Part shown: positions 10,777-22,005 of the stretch, one piece after another | Position numbering within the stretch: the first letter of the stretch is position 1 | Layout: the number at the start of each line of letters is the position of its first letter | NCBI GenBank assembly: GCA_003427395.1 | Contig: BFEA01000950.1 | Span: 321,043-362,499, forward strand | Direction of reading: 5' to 3' | Source of the DNA: Chara braunii | Taxonomy: Eukaryota > Streptophyta > Charophyceae > Charales > Characeae | Length of the DNA: 41,457 nucleotides | Notes under the pieces: model-generated | Seen by the model: only the letters and a program-made list of their open reading frames with translations | Told to the model about the DNA's origin: nothing | Database searches by the model: none | Program-made: the position numbers and the translations under genes

Positions 10777-10834
10777 GAGAATGGATTTTTCAGTGTTCAC
10801 GTGGAAGATTTTTCACGTTTTAAAGTTTTCGAAC

Positions 10835-10908
<74 letters not shown>
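9952..10908. repeat. (GA)n array with seven copies of a hairpin-bearing unit of about 75 bp
   Basis: Long GA runs alternate with a unit whose landmarks are a left arm AATCTTCC, an 11-base loop, a right arm GGAAGATT, then CGTTTTACAATYTTCGAAC. Arms start near 10031, 10101, 10275, 10409, 10496, 10609 and 10784. Units 3 and 4 are nearly identical; 6 and 7 are the most diverged. Arg/Glu or Ser/Leu repeat frames here are artefacts of (GA)n. The unit shares its core with two small MITEs at 30567 and 31383. Confidence 0.85.
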
Positions 10909-10910
<2 letters not shown>

Positions 10911-12455
10911 CGTTGAGAAACATAATGTTGTTTTTCTTTGTCTTTTTTTTTAATGAAAAAGTTATTCGATTGCATGTATGTTTTTTTTTTATCTTATGAA
11001 AACTGGCTTGGGCTACGGGGGGCTGCGACCAGCGGTTCCCCCTCCATGAACCCCCGTGCTAACGGCCAAGCGGGGAAATGTACAGGTGGTGAATTGGGGA
11101 AAATCTCCGAAGTAAGTTCAGTGAAGCTCATTTTTTTTTAAATTTATTATTTATTATTAGTTGGGGTAGTTTGCAGCCCATGAGCTACGCTGCGCCCCGT
11201 TGGCTTTTGTGATTCTTGACGTGGCCAAGAACGGTCGTCGTGCTGGTACCGGTAGTGGGTGCTGGCAGGAGGTATTTGGAAAAGTGTGCGGAGTTGGTAG
11301 AGGGGTTGAAGTCTGTTTCGGGAATCACGTACAAGGGCGGAGTCCGTTTACTTTCGATGTAAATGCCCCGACTGGTTTGTGGGCAGCTGGGGTTTTGTCT
11401 GGGGTGGATTTTGGAGGTTCTGTTTTTTTTTGCGTTTGTGGTTGGAGGATCGTTGTTTCAAGTTGCGTGCAGTGAATGCGGAGCTGCGAAACCGATACGT
11501 AGGAATATAACGATCTCGGGAAAAAAAAAAAAATGGCGAAACACAGTGAAGATGCTTTGTTATTTTGCCCATTACATTTTTCATCATGGTGGTAGACTCA
11601 GGACTGTGATGGATGCATATGGTCGCTTTTCTAATTACATATCGAGAAAAAAACCATTTACAGTTTTTTTTAACTGGCATTGCATCTTTTTTTTCCTTGG
11701 GCTTGTTTTTTTTTTTTCTTTCAAGCGAGTACGGCGTTGCATACTTTTTTTTTTAGGCTATTTCGTTTTCTTCACGTAAGTTTTTGTTTTCGTGATTTGT
11801 AACATCTGGATCCTTGGATGAAATGTGAGGTGATGGCGGGCGTTGCAACCACGAGGCGAGGTCCCACCAGCAAAGAGAAGTGGATTAAACGACCAAATCT
11901 GGTGGTAATTCTGGATAGATGCACAAAATTGATTTACCAGCTCCAAGGGTGTCAAGGGGGGAGGGCGCGGAGAATGGCGATGAGAACGAGGTGCAACCGG
12001 GGGGAAATCTTCCTTGTTTTTGTGGTGAAAAGGGCATAAGAATGAATCTCAAACGTGGGAAAGGGTTGCCCACCGGCCTGGTGTGTTGTGATGTTAGTTG
12101 TACATGACTCCGCAAAGAACGTATAACTATGCCAGACGAAAAGCTTGTCTGTGTGTGTGTGTATCCGATCCTATCCCATCACATCGACCGTCAAGGACCC
12201 AATGTCATCCATGGTACACACGGCCCATACTCGACCAATCCGACCCTCATTCATGGCTGATTCCTTGGCTCATGGAGCTTTCATTCATGTCGGTTAGCCG
12301 CATTCCTATCATTCATGCAAATCAGAATAAGTCCAGTGCAAGGGGAGGCGGGAGGGCAGACAACATGCAAGAACACGAAACAGGCAAACATAAAAAAATA
12401 CAAGTCCCAAAAAAGAAGAAGACCGAAAAAAAATAAAAATAAAAGCAGATGATGA
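10909..12455. other. No gene recognised; scattered T tracts
   Basis: About 1.5 kb with frames of up to 138 codons on both strands, none with a recognisable domain and several created by T or A runs. A spliced gene cannot be excluded, but no coherent exon set is visible. Confidence 0.4.
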
Positions 12456-12513
12456 TAGATTGTTTCGTCGGAGTTGCACCGACTCACCAGGAGGCTGAAC
12501 CCTCGACAATCTG
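12456..12513 (+). repeat. Dispersed 57-bp motif, copy 2
   Basis: TAGATTGTTTC ... GACAATCTG with core ACCGACTCACCAGGAGGC. The ends pair as nine base pairs counting G-T wobbles; an inner GTCGG/CCGAC pair adds a second stem. Length is 58 bases against 57 in copy 1. Confidence 0.6.
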
Positions 12514-12589
12514 CGGAATCTCTGTATTTGATAGTTTGTCATGGACCCTTTGACCATTGTTAAAGGCAGACTGTCCCCAAGTGGAACAT

Positions 12590-13060
12590 ACTAGCGAGCA
12601 GCAACCCTGTGGAGCACCAGGCAACACAATAGAGGCAGTGGCTGCACAACACCAGAAACGACCGCAAGGAACGACATGGCATGCAGGGCATGCAGCGCGA
12701 CAACCATGTAGTGAAGCACAAGACAACACAAGCAAGGCCACAGCAGTGGAGGGGACGACAAGGCGAGCGGAACAGCAACTCGGCAACCGTGGAGCGGAGC
12801 ACAAGGCACCAGCAACAAGGCAACCAACCTACGGGGCACACAAGCGGCAAACACAGAAGGCACGACCAGCAGATAAGCAACACAACAGCGGAGCAGCGAA
12901 GCGCAAGGCAACACCAACAACACAGCCACATCGCACAGCGAACACATCAACCTGCGAAAAACCACATGCGAAGCGAGCGGGACAGGCAACAGGGCAATGG
13001 TGGAACGCAAACGAGGACGTCCACACATCCAACACGGAGCAAAGCAGCACATGACATACT
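12590..13060. repeat. T-poor tract with degenerate GCACAAGGCAACA-like repeats
   Basis: Almost only A, C and G on the plus strand, built from loose repeats such as GAAGCACAAGACAACAC, GGAGCACAAGGCACCAGC and GAAGCGCAAGGCAACACC. Frames stay open on both strands because stop codons need T (or A-rich complements), so the long frames are composition effects. No domain recognised. Confidence 0.6.
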
Positions 13061-13080
13061 CACATTACAATTGAACCCCG

Positions 13081-13136
13081 CAGACTGTTGGTTCCCACCA
13101 CCCGCTGAGCCAGGGAGACACTCCGAGGACCATCTG
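13081..13136 (-). repeat. Dispersed 57-bp motif, copy 3 (inverted)
   Basis: Starts CAGACTGTTGGTTC and ends GACCATCTG on the plus strand, the reverse orientation of copies 1 and 2; 56 bases. A weaker partial copy begins at 16301 (CAGACTGTCGGTTCACACCC). Confidence 0.5.
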
Positions 13137-13306
13137 TCATCACCTACAGGCTACAGGCAACACAGACATCCCGAACCGAATGGCCCCCCTAAGAGTAACG
13201 AGGACCCACCGACTGTTTGGCACTGCTAGTAGAGGGTGCTCAGCTAGAGACACAAAAAGTAAGAAAAATTAGGAGAAAGACGAAAAACAAACATACCTAA
13301 AACTGA

Positions 13307-13350
13307 TTGGTGTGTGTGTGTGTATGTGTGTGTGCGTCTGTGTGTGTGTA
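13307..13350. repeat. (GT)n-like microsatellite
   Basis: An interrupted TG repeat with GTATG, GCGTC and similar breaks. Confidence 0.85.
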
Positions 13351-15429
13351 GTATGCGTGTGTCACATGAGTTGCATACGAGCACGACACGTCATACCCGC
13401 ACTACTCCGACTGGGTATATCGGCACACTGTGAGCGGTGAGCAAGTCGCGGGGGCGATTTATCAGCGTGGCAGGGTATAACCATATTGAACGTCCATTGG
13501 TGGTGGGGAAAACAAAGCCGTTTAAGTCGAGGGTAGCCAAAAGTACGAAGGTGGCGAAACGAAGCCGGGGGGGCGGAGACGCTTTTACCTTTAGACTCGT
13601 TTTAAGGATCAGTCAAACAAAAGTATCAAAATTGTTCCACAAGAAGCTCCATCCATAGTAGTTGCATCAGGCATTCCAAGAAAATTAAGATCAACCCGCA
13701 CTTAGGCATCTGCATATTACAGTAGAATTCATATTTTGAGATAGGATTGAAGAACGGGATACGACACATACAAGGATGGGTAATAGGAAGGAGAACAATT
13801 CAGAAAGGGTCCATTTCAATCAGAGAGGAGGGAGAGTAGCGAGAATTCTCTTTGTACGATCATGCATAACCCGAGAGGACATAGCAAGCATGCATTGAGA
13901 GAGATGGAAATGAGAGATTGTATCCATAAAGCTTCACACTCTCACAAAGGAAGACAGAGCGCCATTGCCAATGAGAAAAAAATTAAATGCTCCTGACTCG
14001 AAAAAATGAGACAGGAAGACACCATCAAAGAAGGCGAGAAAGGGAGAAGAGAGGGAAGGAGAATCCTACTTCAGCTTTATCCTCCAGATCCGAAGTGCTC
14101 ACGTATTCCGCACGGATCATCTCGCCGAATTGCAGGAAGTGCGTGGCAGTTCCCTAAAGCGTTTTTCTCCCTATGCCACGTGGGGCGTCGTCAGAGGGAG
14201 GGACATTTTCCATGGTGTTTGGAAGGCGGAGGGGCAGGGGGAGGTGTGTGAGGGGGGGTATTGTGAAACAGGGATGTTGGCCGACTCCGCGGATGGGGGG
14301 CGAGGGTCGGGGGCTGGGTGGAGGGGTTTAGAGGGGGAGAGAGATCATGCGGAGGGGGGGAGGGAAGGGAGTAGATGAAGTAGAGAAAGGAGAGAAAGGA
14401 AAGGAAGGAGAGAAAACCTAAAATGGTACACGACGAGGTCTCCGCTGCCATCCTTCGCTCCATAGTGTCGTGTTGCTCGCTACTTGTTACCATTCCTCCT
14501 GCTCAATCACGCAGCTGACGAATAGCGTCGAGCTCAAAAAATAGGCAACAACAACACGCGAGGAAGAGGGTAGTGAAACAGATGGTACTTGGTATCAGTA
14601 GAGCGAAGCGTCTAGGAGACAAGTTGAGAAAGACACCCTAAGAAAGGCAAGCGACAAAAAGCGCGACGGCTATGGCGAGATTTGGTAGCATGGCGAGGAA
14701 AAGGAGAAGAACGAGGGTCATGTTAAGCGCAGGAGCGGAGGGGCAAAGACGGGTCATGAACGGATCAGCTGGGCAGGTGGCGGCGGTCTGCATGACGCTT
14801 GGCCAAGGCATGACTAGACTCAAGGTCGCGTGGACAAGAGCGGGAAGGTGCCACTCGCCGATAGCGTTACCACTTCCTTCATTTTTTGTTGCTCCTCTCC
14901 CAGGTCCCACTCTGCGAAGAAGTCCATGCCGTCCACTTTTACACCGAGCCTCCTTCATAGCGCAAAAACCGGAACGCACTGCGCCCTATCCGCTGTCAGA
15001 AGCAATTATCACACGGTGGTCCGATGAACAGTACCGTATATGCCCTAAACTAATATACTTGTAGCGTCCCCTTAGGAATAGCATCCTTCCGATGGAAGCC
15101 ACCGCTCTCGCTCCTACGTTTGATGCAGTAATCCCACGGCCTCAAAAAACGCGGAAAAAAAAGGAAAAAAAAAAGAAAAAGAAAAAAAAAGTAACCGAGA
15201 AACGTATAGCGGCCAAACAGGATCAATTCGACAAGCGGTCCAGCTCAAACCCCGAGTGCCCGTCAGTCTCGTATCGTCCGATCCTCTTTTTTTTTCGTAT
15301 AGTCTGAGAGCGAGTCATTCTCATAACCCGTATTCAACCGATCAAGCCGTGCGAGGGGACCTATCTCCTGCCCAAGCTGCTAGTGAGCAAAAATTCAGGC
15401 ATCTGCCCTTCTTTTATTATTCTATACGG
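13351..15429. other. No gene recognised
   Basis: About 2 kb with moderate GC, G-rich runs at 14220-14410 and several frames of 70-130 codons on both strands. None shows a domain. An A-rich stretch lies at 15150-15190. A short exon may be hidden, but I cannot support one. Confidence 0.4.
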
Positions 15430-16129
15430 NNNNNNNNNNNNNNNNNNNNNNNNNNNNNNNNNNNNNNNNNNNNNNNNNNNNNNNNNNNNNNNNNNNNNNN
15501 NNNNNNNNNNNNNNNNNNNNNNNNNNNNNNNNNNNNNNNNNNNNNNNNNNNNNNNNNNNNNNNNNNNNNNNNNNNNNNNNNNNNNNNNNNNNNNNNNNNN
15601 NNNNNNNNNNNNNNNNNNNNNNNNNNNNNNNNNNNNNNNNNNNNNNNNNNNNNNNNNNNNNNNNNNNNNNNNNNNNNNNNNNNNNNNNNNNNNNNNNNNN
15701 NNNNNNNNNNNNNNNNNNNNNNNNNNNNNNNNNNNNNNNNNNNNNNNNNNNNNNNNNNNNNNNNNNNNNNNNNNNNNNNNNNNNNNNNNNNNNNNNNNNN
15801 NNNNNNNNNNNNNNNNNNNNNNNNNNNNNNNNNNNNNNNNNNNNNNNNNNNNNNNNNNNNNNNNNNNNNNNNNNNNNNNNNNNNNNNNNNNNNNNNNNNN
15901 NNNNNNNNNNNNNNNNNNNNNNNNNNNNNNNNNNNNNNNNNNNNNNNNNNNNNNNNNNNNNNNNNNNNNNNNNNNNNNNNNNNNNNNNNNNNNNNNNNNN
16001 NNNNNNNNNNNNNNNNNNNNNNNNNNNNNNNNNNNNNNNNNNNNNNNNNNNNNNNNNNNNNNNNNNNNNNNNNNNNNNNNNNNNNNNNNNNNNNNNNNNN
16101 NNNNNNNNNNNNNNNNNNNNNNNNNNNNN
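15430..16129. other. Assembly gap, 700 Ns
   Basis: Exactly 700 unknown bases ending in a (GA)n run. Frames crossing it are meaningless. Confidence 0.99.

Positions 16130-16197
<68 letters not shown>
16130..16197. repeat. (GA)n microsatellite at gap edge
   Basis: A pure GA run abutting the gap, the probable reason for the assembly break. Confidence 0.95.
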
Positions 16198-16201
<4 letters not shown>

Positions 16202-16609
16202 TTGAGTTACACTGAGATGGGCGCCAACCACTGCCCTCAAGGTACCTGTGACGAAAATCAAAGCAGACTATCACTCACGCACACTAAATGAAAAATTGTA
16301 CAGACTGTCGGTTCACACCCCATCATAAGCCAGCAAAACACATATAAAACAAAGAAAGGTCTATCACAGCCAAAAATACACTCCCGACATTTTGCTAGCA
16401 CTAGAGGCACAACATAGCCGCGTAGTGATGATCCCGACCACAAACGCTCAACCTGACCGGAGAAAATCGCAGTAGGGTGCTATCGAAGTCGTGGTATATA
16501 TATATATCAGTTCTCTTTGACAAAGAATATCATGCACCAGTGGTTTAAGTGCGACTTCGTTATGGTATGATTTTGTTCATTGTTTTGTTTTGTTTTTTAT
16601 AAATTGCAC

Positions 16610-17146
16610 CTGGTCCCCATTTAAAGATGGGGATACCCTCTATACCCAGTCTTTGTGCCAACTTGCATCTAGACCCGGACCCGTTTAACTTTGCATAGTA
16701 CCCAACTTTTCCCCTGTGCGAAATTGTAGGCGTACCCACTCCCATAGGCCATCAGTTCCAAACCACAAAATTATGCTCATGCCGGGCTGGCAAAATTGCA
16801 TGTGTACCCACACCAAGTGGTGGGCCTTGGATGGCGGACCACAAAATTATGCTCATGCCCACCAAGTGGACGGTTGTGGCCCAATGGCTGTTGAGTATGA
16901 ACCTTATTTTATCCGGAAGTAGGGTATATGAATAATTTGGCCGGTCCACCTCAGTCCCGGGTATGCCCATAATTTTCCAAGGTATGTTCATAATTTGTGC
17001 ATTCCGAGTCCGATAGTTTGTTCTGGCCGCCTGGGTCCACCTCAGTCATTAGCATGCAAGTCATTTCCTTGGGTCGTTTCCCGGGTATAGATGAGTTGAG
17101 TTGGGACTGGGTATAGCGGGTATTCCCATCTTTAAGTGGGGTACAG
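16610..17146. mobile_element. DNA element with terminal inverted repeats of about 42 bp (537 bp)
   Basis: The left end reads TTAAAGATGGGGATACCC then CTATACCCAGTC; the reverse complement of the right end reads TTAAAGATGGGAATACCC then CTATACCCAGTC. A 22-bp perfect direct repeat starting ACCACAAAATTATGCTCATG occurs inside at 16762 and 16838. No coding domain and no clear target duplication. It is best described as a non-autonomous inverted-repeat element of unknown superfamily. Confidence 0.6.
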
Positions 17147-17195
17147 ACCCCCCTCCTTTGACACAACCACAACTACATCCACTTAGGTCACCTCC

Positions 17196-18443
17196 TATTA
17201 CACGTTGTGCTTGCACACGGGCCCCGTTTGCAGGGCCTGGCGGTTGCTGAGGGGCCCCCAGGCCGCGTGCCCATCGGACACGCGCCCTGGAGGCCCACGG
17301 CGGCCCCCAGGCCGCAAGTTTCGACTAAAGGCGACATTTGCTTATTTGTTTATTTATTTACTTACTTACTGTCATATTTTTGTCTGTGTAGACGTCGTTT
17401 TGGACTTGCAGGCTCCAAGGCGACGCCTTGGGCCAGGGACACAGGGACGAGGCCGTTTTCAGGCCAGGTGTGTTTTGGCGCCTCACTGCATCAACAACGC
17501 GGTCTAGATACCTGGTAGGGGCCTAGACCGAGTAGGCCGTTTTGAGGCCAGTACCTGAGGAGCGCACAACAGATCCAACCCTACTTATAGTTGGGCTGAG
17601 GCTGGACAGGGGACGGTTGGAGTAGCTCACTTCTTGAGCGACACGCTGCTGGTTGAGCGTTGCGTTACGGAGTTGGAGGCTGAACACCGGAAGCAAAGGG
17701 CCGGAGGCAATACCTGCGTTAAGGGACTTACCTGGCGACATAGTTGGGACTCCTTGTGCGCCCGCAACCTGCACACGACGACAAGACGACGGTCAGTTCG
17801 GCGGAAGCACCTGCAGGTGAGACAGAGAGAAAGGCGACATCTTCATCTTCTTCGCCGGTCTCCTTCTTGTCTCCCTCCTTCCACCTTCTTCCTCCTTCCT
17901 CTTCTTTTTCTTCTTCTTTTTTCTCTTCTTCTTCTTCTTCATCAAATATGAGAGAGAGAGAGAGGTTACAAGTAGAGGATACAGGCTGAGGTTACTGTGG
18001 GCAGAGCGCCCAGGATCTCATCCGACATTTTTGAGGCAAACATTGATTGGGCATCGACAAGGGACTATTTTTGGACTTCGCTATTGCGATCTCGGTCTTC
18101 TCCCTCACCTCCATCTTCGGCTCACCTCCATCTTCGGCTCACCTCTCCCCCCATCTATCCTTTGTGGTACCTCCCCATAAGCATGTACAAAGGAGGGACC
18201 TTTCTTCTATGTGTGTGGTCCCTCCTCCTCTCACATGTGTGGTGTATGATGGCATGTCGCGTCAGTCCCGGTTAGGTCAGGACTTGTCTTTGAGTCTTCC
18301 ACTGCGCGACTTCGTGCGATTTTGTATGTATCAAGATGTACATTGCTTGTTGATGCTTCACTGACATTGCATTGTCCATTCAGTCCTTTTCTTACATTGA
18401 GGATCCTTGGCTCCATGTAAATTGCCCAATCGGGCATGTATCA
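17196..18443 (+). repeat. 5' LTR (1248 bp)
   Basis: Begins TATTACACGTTGTGCTTGC, with TA where the other LTR has TG, and ends in ATGTATCA directly before the primer-binding site. It aligns along its length with 24279-25969, differing by eye at around one base in ten where I compared (about 200 bases), mostly transitions. It contains a CTT-rich microsatellite (about 17880-17945). Reading frames inside are LTR shadows. Confidence 0.95.
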
Positions 18444-18445
18444 GT

Positions 18446-18456
18446 TGGTATCAGAG
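18446..18456 (+). other. Primer-binding site, initiator tRNA-Met type
   Basis: TGGTATCAGAG, two bases after the LTR end, is the standard complement of the tRNA-iMet 3' end used by many plant retroelements. Confidence 0.95.
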
Positions 18457-19351
18457 TCTCGCATGTGAATCAGGACAAAACTGATCTGACACGTAGGCGG
18501 GGACAAATTAATTGATTGATTGATTGATTGATTAGGTCATACAAATTAATCCCCAAAATCGCGAATTTCTACCTAATTGCCGAAATCAATTTTGTTTTAT
18601 GATTTATTATTTAGCGCTAACCTCGTTTTGTTAACAAATGCAAAATCCGAAGAAAGCGCCGCATATGAAATTTTCGATTCTCGTTTTTTTTTGGAAATTA
18701 CTATTCAAACTAAAAATTTCGGTGTTGATAAATCCAAATTAATTTTTATTTTTCGGATTATTGATTTCGAAAATTCAAAATTATAAATCGCTGATTCATT
18801 AATTTTTTTTTTTTGAATCTTTTGCGTGGATATTATTTCCTTTCCATGGATTTGTGTGATAACATAAATTATGAAATCTGTCATTTTATTGTTTTTTCCG
18901 TCATTCCGAGATTCTAAAATTATTTTTACGGAAAACCTCTCGTTGCAGTTCGGCTTTTTGCGCGTACTCTCATATGATAAATTCCAAAAAAAATTATTGT
19001 CAGAATTCCCAGAAGTTGCGGAAATATTTTCCTGTTCCATTATTAAATACTGATTATTATCATCATTATTATTCATTCGCAGTCTGAAAATTTGTTTTTT
19101 TTTAATTACTACTTATTTTGAATTTTGAGGGACTCGGAGATCTACTGAACTTGCAAAATCGAGTTTTTTCAATTACCTCGAAACTTTTTGCAAAGTTTTG
19201 ATTAGTGGTTCCATACTATCTGGGTGATCAATCCCACCTACCCCCACCTATGCTGTTGCACCCTTCTTTTTTTCCCTTCTCATTTGTCTTCAGGTACTCC
19301 CTACTTCGACATTGGTGAGTTGCTAAGTCAGCAGGCTACGTCAGCAGTGAC
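18457..19351 (+). other. Untranslated leader of the chromovirus
   Basis: About 900 AT-rich bases with a short (TGAT)n run near 18510; short frames only. Packaging signals may lie here but none can be named. Confidence 0.6.
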
Positions 19352-20946
19352 ATGTCAGCTGATGGTCATGCCATGTTAGCAGCCGAACAACACCATGCCA
19401 ACAACAGAGAGTGCCATGTCAGCAGTTTCCCATCCTGGTCTATGCTCACGCGCTCTCACACAGCCGTCATGGACCAAAAGCTAGGGGAAACGATCAAGGC
19501 CTTTCAGGCCCGGATGCTAGTTTTGATTACCGAAGCTAAGCAACGGTGGGATGCGGTAGCAGCCGCAGAGAAGAAGAAGGCAGAGGATGCAGAGAAAGCA
19601 TGTTTGCTGGCGTTGGAACAACAGCGCCAGCACGACGAGGCAGCAACAAAGGCTGCCGATAAAGAACGCAACATGCGACGTGAAAAGGTATTCGGGGAGG
19701 AGAGAGCCTTACTCACTATGGCAGCGGAATGGCGGACCGAGGTTGGGGGTGGCGCATTCAGCGACAATGGACTCAAGATCTCGTTGTTGCTCTCCCACCT
19801 CACGGACCTCCTGGCGAAGTGCATTGCACAACAGGAGACATTCATTCCCTCGACAACGAGGCCAAGCAAGTCAGCAGCCGCATAAAGCAGCTGGAGCAAC
19901 AACCCGTCGTCGCTTCCGTTGCCAACTCCTCCAACACTGCCGACCGCCTCGACGCCTTGGAAACTAACGTTGGAACACTCACGGACGGCGCACAGGCACA
20001 ACAAGTAGCTACTCAACAACTCGAGCAGCGGATCTGCGCTACCGCCGCTGACCCTAGCATGTCAACACGCGAGTCTATTCCAAAGTGTGAGGGCCGAGAA
20101 ATCTTCTGCGATGCCACGAAGACGGACCCAATTCCATGGTTCCGCCAGTTCGAAAACAAGCTTGACATCCACTAGACCAGTGCACACAAGCAACACACAC
20201 ACTTATACTCTCGATCGAGGGGCGCATGCCAAGCTTGGTTGGAGAACATTCAGTCCAGGCATGGGGTAGTAGTCTCCGAACTATATACCAAGCTCAACTG
20301 GGAGGATTTAAAGGCGGCGTGGATCAAGCGGTTTCAAATAGAGCCGTCGGAACTCAAAGCAATGGACAAGTTACTGAAGTTTCACCAGAGCACATTGCCA
20401 AGCGGCGATTGGATTGTCGAGTTCCAACGCTTGGCGTTAACCCCGGACGTACCAATGGGCTTTATGGTCATCAAACACTACTTCATTTCGAGGTCGTGTC
20501 TAACATTGTCCAACGCATTGATTCAAGTCGCGGAGACTCTCACTACAATTGCGGAGCTCTACGACAAGGTCGCGCCGATCATCGTCACGAATACGGAGGC
20601 CAAGAATCTTCACCGTTCGTCTACGGCAGGCCCGAGCAGAGAACAACATCGACCGAAAGTGGATGTGATCATGGCGGCAACTCTGACCGACCCCTCAAGC
20701 GAGGCCGCGTCTTCCCACGAGGGGGACAAACTGGCAGCCACCCGAGCAAAGGCCGATAACGTGGCAGATCCAAGACCAACACCACATCAAACCCCGGGCC
20801 TTGTGCAGCAGCTCAAGACCCATGGACCCACTACGGTCTCTTGGAGAGTGTATACAAGATATGCATGAGATTCCGATACTGTTTGTGGTGCAATAGTGAC
20901 CTCCACGAAACAGTGGGTTGTCCTTTGAAAGTTAAGGGCAAACAGT
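19352..20946 (+). pseudogene. gag of the chromovirus (coiled coil, capsid, zinc knuckle), frameshifted
   Basis: ATG 19352 opens an Ala/Lys/Glu-rich coiled-coil region (WDAVAAAEKKKAEDAEKAC). The frame shifts near 19830 to a segment RLDALETNVGTL, then the capsid-type block PIPWFRQFENKLDIH, TAG (20173-20175), and in the same frame ACQAWLENIQSRH ... WEDLKAAWIKRFQ, a pattern typical of Ty3/gypsy gag. After a further frame change, a CCHC knuckle CLWCNSDLHETVGC lies at 20880-20921. The product would form the particle shell and bind element RNA. It is now unable to yield one chain. Confidence 0.85.
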
Positions 20947-21459
20947 TGGGAAAGTAAGCACCACCGGGAGTGAGTCGATGACACTCTCGACGCCTTAGAA
21001 ACCGGTTGCTACGAGTGCGACCGCCCTTTGTTCTGAGGCACATGCGGAAGTCGATAGTCCTCCCATCTTATATTCTTTTGAGGACTATGCTGCCCGGCTT
21101 GTACCTTCGTTGAGCACTCACGCTTAAGGACAAAATGTGTGTGCGGTATCTTCTCCGCCCGAAAGCGATGACTGATCGTCTTCAAGTAGTTCATCACGGG
21201 ATTCGGCGCGTGAGTTCAACATAAAGGTATTTAATCCGCTTAGGTCCGACGACTTTGCATGACTTCCTTTCCCGACCACAGGCCGCTTGCCGGGACAACA
21301 ATGCGCAGCAGTACTATGTGCTCATCTTCACACGTACTTAATATCCTTCTATGCACCACCAACTTCGTCGACGGATGACGAAGTTGCAGTGGGGGACATC
21401 CTTGCGTACGTTACGAAGGTGGCCCGCGAGTTTCACATGCAGCGTACGGCGACAATAAT

Positions 21460-21789
21460 GCACCGCTCCTCTATGTCTGCATCCAAGTTGGGCAAGCGTC
21501 CTATAGCGCTTTGCTGGATAGCGGTGTGACTCGCAATTTCATGAGCCAAGCCTTCATGCAAAGAGTTGGCTTTGGCACACAAGTTCGGAGGAAGGCAAAC
21601 CCAATGGCGATTAAGTTGGCAGACGGAAGGATGCAACAACTCATCGGCCGCTACATCGAGGTCGTACCGGTATATTTTGCACCCCATGCATGCGAACCGG
21701 TGACGTTCGACATCTTGGACACGGACTTCAATACCATTTTGGGGATGCCTTGGCCTGCAAGTTTGGATCACACGGTCAACTTCCATTGA
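21460..21789 (+). pseudogene. Retroviral-type aspartic protease domain
   Basis: The frame IQVGQASYSALLDSGVTRNF carries the active-site LDSG (usual form LDSGAT; here LDSGVT) and ends with FDILDTDFNTILGMPW, matching the ILGMPW signature at the end of gypsy proteases. The enzyme would cut Gag-Pol. About 110 residues, a full-length domain. It is isolated from gag and RT by frame breaks. Confidence 0.85.
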
Positions 21790-22005
21790 AGGACTCTTAC
21801 CGTCTGCTACGCCTTCGGCACCAAAGTATCATGTGTTATTCCTCTTCCTCACCCTTCGATCCGGTGACAAGTGGTGATGGCCAAGTCGTTCCGTGATACT
21901 TGTGCTTACGAGCAGCCTGACGAGATACACCTATGTTTTCTACAAACAATCACGGTAGCCGACTCTTCACCCGCGGATTTGTCTTCGGACCCCTGTGTGT
22001 AACGG

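Noticed and set aside
9913-10953. Long Arg/Glu and Ser/Leu reading frames on both strands
   Set aside because: They are direct translations of (GA)n/(CT)n and change frame at each unit; no coding signal.
12557-13229. Gln/Thr/Ala-rich protein genes in the T-poor tract
   Set aside because: Both strands are open because of composition; no domain, and repeats are not in codon register.
14638-15064. Possible exon pair on either strand
   Set aside because: Frames of 110-130 codons on both strands without a motif or a consistent splice partner.
15256-16291. Frames of about 300 codons crossing the N gap
   Set aside because: They consist mostly of unknown bases plus (GA)n.
17205-18364. Protein-coding genes in 17.2-18.4 kb and 24.3-25.4 kb
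   Set aside because: These frames are parallel shadows in the two LTRs of one retroelement.
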